A stretch of DNA of 64,000 bases from Rubrobacter sp. (GCA_013697825.1 JACCWD010000115.1:1-64000); one strand, 5' to 3'; shown: positions 26,119 through 35,483, counted from the stretch's first letter. A program made the numbers and translations. The notes: generated by a model from the sequence alone, not told the origin.

Positions 26119-27969
26119 ATGAGCGAAGCCGGGCCGACGATGCCCTTCGACATGTGGTCGGAGTGGTTCAAAAACAACATGCAGGAAGGCGCGCCGTGGA
26201 TGATGCTCTCCCCCGGCGAAGAGGCCCACGTGAAGACGAAGGCGTCTTCCGGCAAAGACCCGCTCCTCTCCGTCGTCGAGAAGGCGTGGGAGGCGAACCC
26301 GCTGCAAAGCGTCCTCCCGATAAACTGGGTCGAGATCACACGCTCCCTGCAAACGCTGTGGATGCGCGAGATGCGCGACCCCGCCCGCGCCACGGAGCGC
26401 GCCATGGACTACAACATGCGCGCATGGAGCGCGGCGATGGAGTCGTGGAACAAAACCGTCTCGCGCCTATGGGGCATCCCCGTCGAGGAGGACGAAGGCT
26501 CCGACAGCCGCTTCTCCGCCCCTGAGTGGGAGACGAACCCGTACTACCACACGCTCAAGGAAACATACAACCTCGCCTCCGAATACCTCCTCGCCGAGGC
26601 CGAGGAGACCGACGGGGATGTCGGCACGGAGGAGCAACGTCGCCTCCGATTCCATCTCAAGCAGTTCGTTGACGCGATGGCCCCGGTCAACTTCCTCCTC
26701 ACGAATCCAGCGGCCCTCCGGCGGGTCGTCGAGACGGGCGGGGCGAGCGTCGCCGAGGGGACGAGGAACCTCCTCTCCGACGTTCAAGAAGGCAAGCTCA
26801 CCATGACCGACATCAACGCCTTCGAGCCGGGCGAGAATTTGGCGATAACCCCCGGAAAGGTCGTGTACCGCAACGAGCTCATCGAGCTGATCCAGTACGA
26901 GCCGCAGACCGAGAAGGTGCATGAGATCCCGATGGTGTGGATGCCGCCGTGGATCAACAAATACTACATCCTCGACATGCAGCCGAAGAACAGCTTCGTG
27001 AAGTACATGGTCGAGCAAGGCTATACGCTCTTCGTGGTAAGCTGGAAGAACCCCGACGCTTCGATGGACGAAACGACCTTCGAGGACTATATGCACAAAG
27101 GACCGCTGGCGGCGGCGGAGGTCGTCCGGGACATAACCGGAAGCGAGACCGTCAACCCGATGGGATATTGCATTGGAGGCACGCTGCTCGCGATGACGCT
27201 CGCATACCTCGAAGCTAAGGGCGAGAACAAGTTTGGCCCGGCGACGTTCATGGTCAGCTTGCAGGACTTCTCCGAGGTGGGGGACACGTCGGTGTTCGTG
27301 GACGACGAGCAGATCGACTTCATGGAGCGTCAAATGCTCGAGAGGGGCTACCTCGACAGCAGCTCGCTCTATAACATGTTCAACCTCCTCCGCTCCAACG
27401 ACCTCATCTGGTCGAACGTCGTCAACAATTACCTCATGGGACAAAAGCCCCCCTCCTTCGACCTCCTCTATTGGAACTCCGACAATACGAGGATGACGAG
27501 AAATGCCCACAGTTTCTACATGAGGAACACGTACCTCGAGAACAACCTCGTCGAGCCGGGCAAGGTGAAGCTCGACGACGTGCCGATAGATTTGAGTCGC
27601 ATCAAGCAGGATGTCTACGCTGTCGGGGCGGAGAAGGACCACATAGTGCCGTGGAAGTCCGCGTGGCGCATAAGCCAGCTCGTGAGCGGAAACACCCGCT
27701 TCATCATGGCTAACAGCGGCCACATCGCCGGGATAATAAACCACCCCGGCAAAGGCAAGGGCAACTTCTGGACGAACGACGCCGCCGAGAAAGCGAACAC
27801 CCCCGAGGAATGGTTCGAGACGACTGAAAAGCACGAAGGCTCGTGGTGGACCGACTGGGCGAAGTGGCTCTCCGAGCGGAGCGGCAAAAAGAAAGACCCG
27901 CCGAAGATGGGAAGCGAGAAACATCCGCCGTTGGAAGACGCTCCCGGAACTTACGTGAAGGAGAGATAA
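26119..27969 (+). CDS. phaC: Poly(3-hydroxyalkanoate) synthase, class I-like
   Basis: GYCIGGTLLAMTLAYL lipase-like box Cys; MPPWINKYYILDMQPKNSFVKYMVEQGYTLFVVSWKNPD; ANSGHIAGIINHPGKGKGNFW. Confidence 0.9.
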   Translation: MSEAGPTMPFDMWSEWFKNNMQEGAPWMMLSPGEEAHVKTKASSGKDPLLSVVEKAWEANPLQSVLPINWVEITRSLQTLWMREMRDPARATERAMDYNMRAWSAAMESWNKTVSRLWGIPVEEDEGSDSRFSAPEWETNPYYHTLKETYNLASEYLLAEAEETDGDVGTEEQRRLRFHLKQFVDAMAPVNFLLTNPAALRRVVETGGASVAEGTRNLLSDVQEGKLTMTDINAFEPGENLAITPGKVVYRNELIELIQYEPQTEKVHEIPMVWMPPWINKYYILDMQPKNSFVKYMVEQGYTLFVVSWKNPDASMDETTFEDYMHKGPLAAAEVVRDITGSETVNPMGYCIGGTLLAMTLAYLEAKGENKFGPATFMVSLQDFSEVGDTSVFVDDEQIDFMERQMLERGYLDSSSLYNMFNLLRSNDLIWSNVVNNYLMGQKPPSFDLLYWNSDNTRMTRNAHSFYMRNTYLENNLVEPGKVKLDDVPIDLSRIKQDVYAVGAEKDHIVPWKSAWRISQLVSGNTRFIMANSGHIAGIINHPGKGKGNFWTNDAAEKANTPEEWFETTEKHEGSWWTDWAKWLSERSGKKKDPPKMGSEKHPPLEDAPGTYVKER

Positions 27970-28063
27970 ACTCGAAGGCGAGGGATCGGGGGCCGCAGCC
28001 TCCGACCCCTCGCAAGAAGCCTCGTCCGCCCCGGCGACGGAATTCAAAAGTTTGTTAAAGGTC

Positions 28064-28091
28064 CCCCCATAGCGTGTCAACGCTATGGGGG
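28064..28091. other. 12-bp perfect stem-loop downstream of class I-like phaC
   Basis: CCCCCATAGCGT-GTCA-ACGCTATGGGGG, no clear T tract. Confidence 0.6.
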
Positions 28092-28182
28092 TGCGATATA
28101 TTGTGGGTAGTCACGATAGTTGCATACTGGCTATCGTATAGAAACTTTCGTGGGGAAGGTTTCGCGGGGAAAGGAGGAGGCT

Positions 28183-28395
28183 TTGACGGCTACCATTGTC
28201 GAGCACACGCGGGGTCATTACGAGGTGCTTGAGGTCCACAGCGGCAGGGACTGCGTTTGGTGTCCGGAGTGCGTGGTTGTGGAGCGCGGGTGCGGGGAGA
28301 TGTTGCACTTCACGAACCCCGGCGAGGCGGTTTGCCGATGCGGGCAGGGCCATGCGGGCGTCGCGTGCGGGACGAGTTGGAGGCGCGGCGGATGA
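28183..28395 (+). CDS. Small Cys/His-rich protein (TTG start)
   Basis: SD AAGGAGG; LTATIVEHTRGHYEVLEVHSGRDCVWCPECVVVERGCGEMLHFTNPGEAVCRCGQGHAGVACG; Cys-pair pattern suggests metal binding. Confidence 0.6.
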   Translation: MTATIVEHTRGHYEVLEVHSGRDCVWCPECVVVERGCGEMLHFTNPGEAVCRCGQGHAGVACGTSWRRGG

Positions 28396-28476
28396 GGGCC
28401 GGTGGAGACCCTCCCTGGCGCGAGGAATTTAGAGGCGAACCGGAGCGTTCCGAGTATCGGTACTGGGTTGAGTTGA

Positions 28477-28842
28477 ATGAAATCGATTGAGCGGGAGGAA
28501 GGGGAGCTACGAAGCTCGTTGGCGAGGCCGGTCTCCGGCCATTACCTCATCGTCCGGCGGGACTTTGGGGGTTTGGAGCTTCCGCATCTGTCGCTGGGTG
28601 GACGCGAGGGCGTGTTGCCGATCTTCTCTTCCGAGAAGGCGGCCGAGAGGTTCCTCGCCTCTCGCCTCCCTGGCGACGGATGGCGAGTGAGGGGCTTCTC
28701 CAGAGGCGAAGTCATCTCCCTCCTCTTCGCGTTCGGCGAGGGGGTAAGGTGGATGGCGCCGGATCCCGAATCCCCGGCAAGGGAAGGCGGCGGACCCCGC
28801 CCGATGAGCCGGGGCGCCTTCATAGAGTTTCTGGCCGGATAG
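28477..28842 (+). CDS. Hypothetical protein
   Basis: 121 aa ORF in intergenic space bounded by a terminator; no family recognised. Confidence 0.5.
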   Translation: MKSIEREEGELRSSLARPVSGHYLIVRRDFGGLELPHLSLGGREGVLPIFSSEKAAERFLASRLPGDGWRVRGFSRGEVISLLFAFGEGVRWMAPDPESPAREGGGPRPMSRGAFIEFLAG

Positions 28843-28862
28843 CCGACGACCCGATAAACACG

Positions 28863-28890
28863 AAGGGCAGAGCCGCCAAGCTCCGCCCTT
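28863..28890. terminator. Hairpin between convergent genes (bidirectional terminator candidate)
   Basis: AAGGGCAGAGC...GCTCCGCCCTT. Confidence 0.6.
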
Positions 28891-28891
28891 C

Positions 28892-29980
28892 CTATGCGTG
28901 TCCCGCCGAGTCCTTTTGGTTCGAGCGCTCGGCGAGCCATTCGTTGATCTTCGGCCAAAGCCCCTTCTTGGCTCCGCGCCCGGTCATGAGGCCGACGTGG
29001 CCCGCGTCTTGTACGAAGAACTCCTTGTCCTCGCTGGAGACGTATTCCATCGTCGCCTCGGCTTGCGGGATGGAGCAAATATGGTCTTTCGTTCCCGCGA
29101 TGTTGAGGAGCGGGGCTTTTATGTTCGAGAGATCCACGCGGCGGCCGCGGAGCTTGATCTCACCTTTCACCAGCTTGTCTTGCTGGTAAAACTCGGTGAT
29201 CCACTGCTTGAAAGCCGCTCCGGGGAACGGGGGGCCGTCGTTTACCCACTTGTTCATCGCGAGCCAGCCCTCCATCGGCTTGTCCTCGAAGAGCCGCTCC
29301 CACATGCCCACGTACGTCCCGACGTAGTTCGTGACCGGTTTCATCATCCGGTTCCCGGTGTCTATGATCTCCCCCGGAATGTTTCCGAAGGCATCTGCCA
29401 GAAGTCCCGGCTTGAGGTATTTGTCGTTGGTGAAGAGCGAATAGAGTCCGATGGAATCCCTCGGGAAGGAGGTCGGGGCGGTCATGAGGACGAGGTTCTT
29501 CAGAGTGTCGGGGAAGAGCGAGGCGTACATCGCGCTCATCGTCCCGCCCATGCAATATCCGAAGAGCGTGAAGTCGTCGGTGCCGGAGGTTCTCATGACC
29601 TTCTTCGCGGCTCTCGGGATGTAGTCGAGAACGTAGTGTTCGAAGGACATGTCCTTGTCCTCGTCGCCTGGAATTCCCCAGTCGAGCATGTACACGTCGA
29701 AGCCCTCGCTCGTGAGGTATTCGATGAGGCTGTTTCCCGGCATGAGGTCGAGGATGTACGGGCGGTTTATGAGGGCGTAGATTATGAGGATCGGGGTTTT
29801 GTGCGTCTTCTCTTTGGACGGCTCGTAACGGTAGAGTTTGGCTTTGTTCTTCGTCCAGACAACTTCTTTGGGGGTTTGCCCGGTGTCGGCCTGCGCGCCC
29901 TCCATGACGATACGCATGCCTTGCGAGTACTTGTCGAAGAAGTTCTCCGTGTCCGCCGGAACGAAAGTTTGCTCGGTCAT
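28892..29980 (-). CDS. phaC: Class III poly(3-hydroxyalkanoate) synthase subunit PhaC
   Basis: 362 aa; FTLFGYCMGGTMSAMYASLFP; PILIIYALINRPYILDLMPGNSLIEYLTSEGFDVYMLDWGIPG. Confidence 0.92.
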   Translation of the reverse strand: MTEQTFVPADTENFFDKYSQGMRIVMEGAQADTGQTPKEVVWTKNKAKLYRYEPSKEKTHKTPILIIYALINRPYILDLMPGNSLIEYLTSEGFDVYMLDWGIPGDEDKDMSFEHYVLDYIPRAAKKVMRTSGTDDFTLFGYCMGGTMSAMYASLFPDTLKNLVLMTAPTSFPRDSIGLYSLFTNDKYLKPGLLADAFGNIPGEIIDTGNRMMKPVTNYVGTYVGMWERLFEDKPMEGWLAMNKWVNDGPPFPGAAFKQWITEFYQQDKLVKGEIKLRGRRVDLSNIKAPLLNIAGTKDHICSIPQAEATMEYVSSEDKEFFVQDAGHVGLMTGRGAKKGLWPKINEWLAERSNQKDSAGHA

Positions 29981-31225
29981 TTATGCGTCTCCCTTCTTAC
30001 GGACATCTTCGACGGTGATCTGGCCGTCCGCCCCGGTTCCGTTGACTTCGGCGAGGTTTACGTTCATGTCCTCGGCCTTTCGCCTCGCGGCGTCCGTCGC
30101 CCGGATTTCAGAGGCGTTCGCTGAGACGCGCGCCGATGCGTTCGCCGGGATACTCGCCGGAGCTTCGCTGTTGGATGAGATGTTCGCGAGGGCGGCGAGG
30201 ACTTGGTCGAGCTTGCTCTCCACCTCATCCATGCGCCCGCTCAAGCTATCCGACGCGCTCGTGTCGGCAGGCTGGTCGATTGCCGTGGAAACTGCGTCGA
30301 GTTTCCCTTCCACGCGATCCATGCGCTCTCCGAGGCCGTCGGTCGCGCTCGTGTCGGCGGGGCGATCCACCGCGGTGGATATACCGTCGAGCTTGCCTTC
30401 GAGGTCGCCGAGACGCTTCTCCATCCCGTCGTTCGCCTTGTCGGAGCGTTTGGCGAGCTTGTCCTCGAGCTTGTCGAGTCGCTTCTCGATCTTTTCCTCG
30501 GTTTTGTCCACTTTCTTCTCGACCTTGCCGAGGTGCTTCTCGATGTCGGAGATCTTCCCGTCGGCGAGCGAGGCGGCCTGGCTGTCGCCCATGTCCTCGA
30601 CGGCGTCCTCGATGTTGTCCACCTTCTCTTCGAGCGCGACCACGAGCGACGCGACGCGGGTTATGTCGCTCCGGGTCGGAATCTGGATGTTGTGGAGATA
30701 CTCCTCGGACTGCCGTTTGTAAATCTTGTAAAAGCTCGCGTAATTCTGGAGAAAGCGGCTTCCTTGTTCGAGGAACTCTTCCCTCTCCACAATATCCTGA
30801 ACGAACTCCGAGTACGGGCCGCTCGTCGCGTTGTACCAGTGGACGGCGAACTCGAGCGGGTCTTTCGGCATTTGTTCGACGGCCATGAGGTTCTCCCGCG
30901 CCTGATCGAGCATTTCCATCCATCTCGGAGCCATGCCCATCATCTCGGTCGCGTTCTCGGCGGATTTGCGCCAGTTCTCCATCGTCATGTCAACGCCTTT
31001 TTGCCACGCGCCCGCGGCGGCATCGGTGCCGTTCCCGCCGCCGATGGAACCCATGCTCCGCATGGTTTGCTCGCGCATGTTCTCCATGCCCTCATACCAC
31101 CGGCGGTAAAGACCCCATGGATCCATATAGTTCGCGCCGCCTCGGTCGAGCGAGTCCGTCCACATACGAGATCCCGTCTCGTACCATTGCCGCCAAAGGT
31201 TCGTGGGATCCATTCTCTCAGTCAA
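29981..31225 (-). CDS. phaE: Class III PHA synthase subunit PhaE with coiled-coil region and C-terminal E3-binding-like domain
   Basis: Adjacent to class III phaC; PhaE-like N-terminus; helical repeats KRLDKLEDKLAKRS...; C-terminal ATDAARRKAEDMNVNLAEVNGTGADGQITVEDVRKK. TTG start at 31225 (SD GGGAGGG) inferred; ORF extends to 31255. Confidence 0.85.
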   Translation of the reverse strand: MTERMDPTNLWRQWYETGSRMWTDSLDRGGANYMDPWGLYRRWYEGMENMREQTMRSMGSIGGGNGTDAAAGAWQKGVDMTMENWRKSAENATEMMGMAPRWMEMLDQARENLMAVEQMPKDPLEFAVHWYNATSGPYSEFVQDIVEREEFLEQGSRFLQNYASFYKIYKRQSEEYLHNIQIPTRSDITRVASLVVALEEKVDNIEDAVEDMGDSQAASLADGKISDIEKHLGKVEKKVDKTEEKIEKRLDKLEDKLAKRSDKANDGMEKRLGDLEGKLDGISTAVDRPADTSATDGLGERMDRVEGKLDAVSTAIDQPADTSASDSLSGRMDEVESKLDQVLAALANISSNSEAPASIPANASARVSANASEIRATDAARRKAEDMNVNLAEVNGTGADGQITVEDVRKKGDA

Positions 31226-31385
31226 GCTCGAAACCCTCCCAGGGTCTTTTTCCAATTACTTTCCTGAAATTTCATTATATCCGATTTAGAGTAAATATAT
31301 GCGTAGTACATATACCGAGGGAGCGGAGACGCAACGAGATGGAGGAGGCGCGATCCTTTCCCCGACTCCTCCATACCTCGAATTC

Positions 31386-33053
31386 TCAAAGCTCCCGGAG
31401 TTCTCGCCGCAAAAACTTCCCCGTCGCCGTCTTCGGAACCTCGTCGAGGAAGGCGATGCTTCGGGGATATTTGTATGCCGCCATGTTCTCTTTGCAATGC
31501 GCGATGAGGTCTTCCTCGGAGACGGAGTTTCCGTCTTTCAACGCGACGAACGCCTTCACCGTCTCGCCCCGGTATTCGTCGGGTATGCCGACCACGGCGG
31601 CTTCGCGAACCGCCGGGTGCGTATAAAGCATGTCCTCGACCTCGCGCGGCCACACTTTATAGCCCGAGACGTTTATCATGTCTTTCTTCCGATCCACGAT
31701 GTAAAAGAAGCCGTCCTCGTCCATGACGGCTACGTCGCCCGTGAGGAAGAAGCCGTCGTGGAAAGCCTTCTCGGTCTCCTCCGGCTTCTCCCAGTAATGA
31801 GAGAAGATCATCGGCCCGCGAGCCGCGAACTCCCCCGACTCACCGACCGCGACTTCCTTCGACGGGTCTTCGAGGCTCACGAGACGCGCCTCGCACCCCG
31901 GTATCGGGACGCCGACGGACAACGCTCCGCTGTTTTTGTCCACGGGAGCCTTCGTCCCGTATGGAGTCCCGTGTGTCGGAGAGTTCGATTCGGTGAGTCC
32001 GTAAATATTGTGGATGTACACACCGAACTTCTCCTCGAACTGCTCGGTGATCGACGGCGCGATGGGCGCGCCTCCACTGTACACCTTCGTGAGCGAGGCG
32101 AGGGCGTCTTCTTTCGCCCCGGAGACGTTCATCAACGAGAGGAAGACCGTGATCGCCCCGACGGTGAACGTCGGGCGCCACTTTTCGACGAGCCGGAGCG
32201 TCTCGGCGGGGTCGGGACGATGGTACAAAACGAGCGGTATTCCGGCGAGTCCGGCGACTCCGATGTGTCCGACGAGGCCCGTTATGTGGAAGAGCGGCGC
32301 GACCCCGAGAACCGAGTCTTCATCGTCGAGTCGCATCCAAACCCGGTACACCTCCGAGTTGTACGCGACGTTTGAGTGCGTCTCGACCGCCCCCTTCGGC
32401 CTCCCCGTCGTCCCGGACGTGTACACGAGCATCGCCATGTCCGCGGGCGTTGTCGGGACTTTCACCGAAGCGTCCGGCTCCGTCGCCCGTATCGTCTCCA
32501 TCAAATCGTCCGCGCCTTCGTGCTCGATCCTCTCGGCTGCGGCGAGGTTCGGGCGGTCGTAGCCCTCGGGGAGAAAATCGAGTTCGCTCGTCGTGAAGAC
32601 GTGTTCGACGGCGGTGGCGGAAACCACGTCTTTGGCGACGTCCCGATACAAACTTTCGAGGCAAACGAGGATCTTCGCTCCGGAGTCGTTGAGGTGGTAT
32701 TCGATCTCCCGCCCTTTGAGCATCGGGTTGAGCGGCACGACCGCCGCCCCACGCTTCCATGCTCCGTAAAGCGCGACGAGGAATTGCGGGTTGTTTTGGA
32801 GATAAACCGCCACCCGGTCGCCCTTTTCTATTTCCCGGCTCGCGAGGACGGCGGCGAAGCGGTTCGCCATATCGTCGAGTTCCGAGTACGAGATCGTCTC
32901 GTCGAAATAGCGTATGGCATCGGTGTTCGGGACGCGCCTTGCGGAGTCCTCGAAGAGATCGGCCATGCTCTTCGAGGGCATCGGAAGCTCTTTTGGGACG
33001 TACTCGGCGTATCGTTCCAGCCACGGCTTCGCTTCGTACACGGACGACGGCAT
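31386..33053 (-). CDS. AMP-forming acyl-CoA synthetase/ligase
   Basis: 555 aa; LVYTSGTTGRPKGAVETHSN; FLTGDVAVMDEDGFFYIVDRKKDMINVSGYKVWPREVE. Confidence 0.92.
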   Translation of the reverse strand: MPSSVYEAKPWLERYAEYVPKELPMPSKSMADLFEDSARRVPNTDAIRYFDETISYSELDDMANRFAAVLASREIEKGDRVAVYLQNNPQFLVALYGAWKRGAAVVPLNPMLKGREIEYHLNDSGAKILVCLESLYRDVAKDVVSATAVEHVFTTSELDFLPEGYDRPNLAAAERIEHEGADDLMETIRATEPDASVKVPTTPADMAMLVYTSGTTGRPKGAVETHSNVAYNSEVYRVWMRLDDEDSVLGVAPLFHITGLVGHIGVAGLAGIPLVLYHRPDPAETLRLVEKWRPTFTVGAITVFLSLMNVSGAKEDALASLTKVYSGGAPIAPSITEQFEEKFGVYIHNIYGLTESNSPTHGTPYGTKAPVDKNSGALSVGVPIPGCEARLVSLEDPSKEVAVGESGEFAARGPMIFSHYWEKPEETEKAFHDGFFLTGDVAVMDEDGFFYIVDRKKDMINVSGYKVWPREVEDMLYTHPAVREAAVVGIPDEYRGETVKAFVALKDGNSVSEEDLIAHCKENMAAYKYPRSIAFLDEVPKTATGKFLRRELREL

Positions 33054-33252
33054 GAAGACCTCCTCTTCGCGCTTTCCCCATCGGGTTCCCGGATTCGATT
33101 CCCGTACTCGTATTCTTTATTCCGTTTGTGGGTTTGTCAATTTCCTGCCGAGGCGTCCGCTGGGTTGCTGCTGAATCCGAACGTCCGTATAGTGGTTTGC
33201 GCGAGTCGGTTTGGGGAAGACTCGAAGGAAACGGGAGGGAAGGAGAGCATTC

Positions 33253-34536
33253 ATGCAGGGAAACGGCTCCGCCTACGAAACTATCTTCACGATGGAGGCC
33301 ACCCCGGTCAAATACGGCCCCGGCTCCTCGGAGGAGGTCGGGTGGGAGGTGAAACGCTTCGGGCTGAAGCGAGTCATGCTCGTCTCCGACCCCGGCGTCG
33401 TCGCATCCGGCATAACGCCCCGCATCCGGGAACTCATCGAAGCCGAAGGCATCGAGGTCGAGGTGTGGGACGACTCCCGCGTCGAGCCGACGAGCAATTC
33501 GTTTCAAGCCGCCGCCGACTTCGCCAAAGAAGGGAACTTCGACGGGTTCGTCGCGGTCGGGGGCGGGTCGAGCATGGACACCGCGAAGGTCGCCGACCTT
33601 ATCGCCACCCACGGCGGCGAGATCATGGACTACGTGAACCCGCCCATCGGAGGCGGGAAGAAACCACCCGGCCCGACGAAGCCGCTCATATGCGTCCCGA
33701 CGACCGCCGGGACCGGCTCGGAGGCGACGACGGCGGCCATCCTCGACATCCCGGACATGAAGATAAAGACGGGTATCTCCCACGTATACCTCCGCCCGAA
33801 CCGGGGCATCGTTGACCCGCTCCTCACGATGACCGCTCCCTCGGAGGTGACGTCCTCCGCCGGACTCGATGTCGTATGCCACGCCGCCGAGTCGTATCTC
33901 ACGAAACCATACAACGAGCGACCGAAAATAGACGACCCGGACGAACGACCGCCGTATCAGGGAGCGAACCCGGTCGCCGACATGTGGAGCGCGAAGGCGC
34001 TCGAATACGGCGGTAAATACCTTCGCCGCGCCGTCGCCGACGGCAAGGATGTCGAGGCGCGGGGCTTCATGATGCTCGGCGCGACGCTCGCCGGGGTCGG
34101 CTTTGGCTCCGCCGGAGTTCACATACCGCATGCGTGCGCGTACCCCATAGCCGGGCTAAAGCACGAGTGGCAGCCGCCCGGCTACCCGGACGACCACCCC
34201 TTCGTGCCGCATGGATGGTCGGTCATAGTCACGTCTCCGGCGGCCTTCCGCTTCACGTATGACGCGATGCCCGAACGCCACCACGAAGTGGCGAACCTCC
34301 TCTCCGGGGAGACGATACAAAACCCGGACGAGAACACATTGCCGGATGTCGTCATCCAGCTAATGAAAGACGTCGGCGCGCCGAGCGGCGTGCGGGAACT
34401 CGGGTACACGGAGGATGAGATACCGATGCTCGTCGAGGGCGCGATGAAGCAGCAAAGGCTTCTCGTCGGCGCGCCGAAGGAGGTGAGCGAGGAGGATCTT
34501 GCGAGCGTAATCCGGGATTCGATGGAGAATTTCTAG
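33253..34536 (+). CDS. Iron-containing alcohol dehydrogenase
   Basis: VAVGGGSSMDTAKVADLIATHGG; PTTAGTGSEATTAAILD; SD GGAAGGAGAG upstream of ATG 33253. Confidence 0.9.
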   Translation: MQGNGSAYETIFTMEATPVKYGPGSSEEVGWEVKRFGLKRVMLVSDPGVVASGITPRIRELIEAEGIEVEVWDDSRVEPTSNSFQAAADFAKEGNFDGFVAVGGGSSMDTAKVADLIATHGGEIMDYVNPPIGGGKKPPGPTKPLICVPTTAGTGSEATTAAILDIPDMKIKTGISHVYLRPNRGIVDPLLTMTAPSEVTSSAGLDVVCHAAESYLTKPYNERPKIDDPDERPPYQGANPVADMWSAKALEYGGKYLRRAVADGKDVEARGFMMLGATLAGVGFGSAGVHIPHACAYPIAGLKHEWQPPGYPDDHPFVPHGWSVIVTSPAAFRFTYDAMPERHHEVANLLSGETIQNPDENTLPDVVIQLMKDVGAPSGVRELGYTEDEIPMLVEGAMKQQRLLVGAPKEVSEEDLASVIRDSMENF

Positions 34537-34537
34537 C

Positions 34538-34600
34538 GATCGGCAATTAGCGATCAGCTTTTAGCCAACGGCCAATCGCCAACCGCTAAAAGCTCGCGAA
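34538..34600. repeat. Short-period inverted repeat (family B), begins at ADH stop codon
   Basis: GATCGGCAATTAGCGATCAGCTTTTAGCCAACGGCCAATCGCCAACCGCTAAAAGCT. Confidence 0.65.
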
Positions 34601-34623
34601 GCGACTGAAAGGAGCGAAGCGCA

Positions 34624-35415
34624 ATGAGCGACCTTCGACTGTACTTCATGGAGTGCGGCAGCCTGAAGACGCAAGTGCAAATGATCAAGATGAACCAGGG
34701 TCTCGGCGACCCATACGAGGTTCCCGTCCCGTTCTATCTGATTCAACACCCGAGGGGAAACGTCCTCTATGACGGCGGCAACGCTTTGGAAGTCGCCCAA
34801 GACGCCGTCGCCCACTGGGGACAAGGCGTCGTCGACGCGTATACCCCGGTGATGACGGAGGATGATTTCGTCGTCAACCAACTCGAACGGCTCGACGTCG
34901 ATCCCGCCTCGATAAAGTACGTCATCCAGTCGCACCTCCACCTCGACCACTCGGGAGCCATCGGCCATTTCCCGAACGCCGAATACATCACTCAAAGGCG
35001 AGAACTCGAGTACGCCTTCACCCCGCAGTGGTTCCAGAAACCGGCGTACATCCGCCCGGACTTCGACCGTGACGTGGACTGGCTCCTCCTCGACGGCCCC
35101 CACGACGACGAATACGACCTCTTCGGCGATGGTGCTATTAAAACCCTCTTCACCCCCGGCCATGCTCCGGGCCACATGTCCGTCATCGTGAATTTGGAGA
35201 ACGACGGGGCGATGATCCTCACCGCCGACGCTTGCTATACGATGGACCATTACAACCGAACCGCCCTCCCCGGCCTCATCCACTCCGCCTCCGACGTCGC
35301 GGACTCCGTGGACAAAATACACCGCGCCGTGGACAAATACGAAGCCACCCCCGTAACCGGCCACGACCCCGAGGAGTGGCCGAAGTTCAAGAAGGCTCCT
35401 GAATATTATTCGTGA
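34624..35415 (+). CDS. MBL-fold hydrolase, N-acyl-homoserine-lactonase-like
   Basis: QSHLHLDHSGAIG HxHxDH motif; TPGHAPGHMSVIV; overall AHL-lactonase-type layout. Confidence 0.82.
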   Translation: MSDLRLYFMECGSLKTQVQMIKMNQGLGDPYEVPVPFYLIQHPRGNVLYDGGNALEVAQDAVAHWGQGVVDAYTPVMTEDDFVVNQLERLDVDPASIKYVIQSHLHLDHSGAIGHFPNAEYITQRRELEYAFTPQWFQKPAYIRPDFDRDVDWLLLDGPHDDEYDLFGDGAIKTLFTPGHAPGHMSVIVNLENDGAMILTADACYTMDHYNRTALPGLIHSASDVADSVDKIHRAVDKYEATPVTGHDPEEWPKFKKAPEYYS

Positions 35416-35432
35416 GGCGGCTTCGCGTCGCG

Positions 35433-35483
35433 GTTCTCGGTTTTTAGTTTCTAGCCGAGAACCGAGAACTAAAAACCGAGAAC
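35433..35483. repeat. 17-bp perfect inverted repeat (family C) overlapping aminotransferase stop
   Basis: GTTCTCGGTTTTTAGTT ... AACTAAAAACCGAGAAC. Confidence 0.85.

Noticed and set aside
28064-28091. Rho-independent terminator call for the CCCCCATAGCGT hairpin
   Set aside because: Strong stem but no following T tract; kept only as an unclassified stem-loop.
28898-30124. 408-aa + strand ORF opposite phaC/phaE
   Set aside because: Antisense shadow; composition biased and no motifs, while minus strand gives clear class III PhaC.
32376-33815. 479-aa + strand ORF over ligase/ADH boundary
   Set aside because: Spans two well-supported genes in other frames; shadow ORF.
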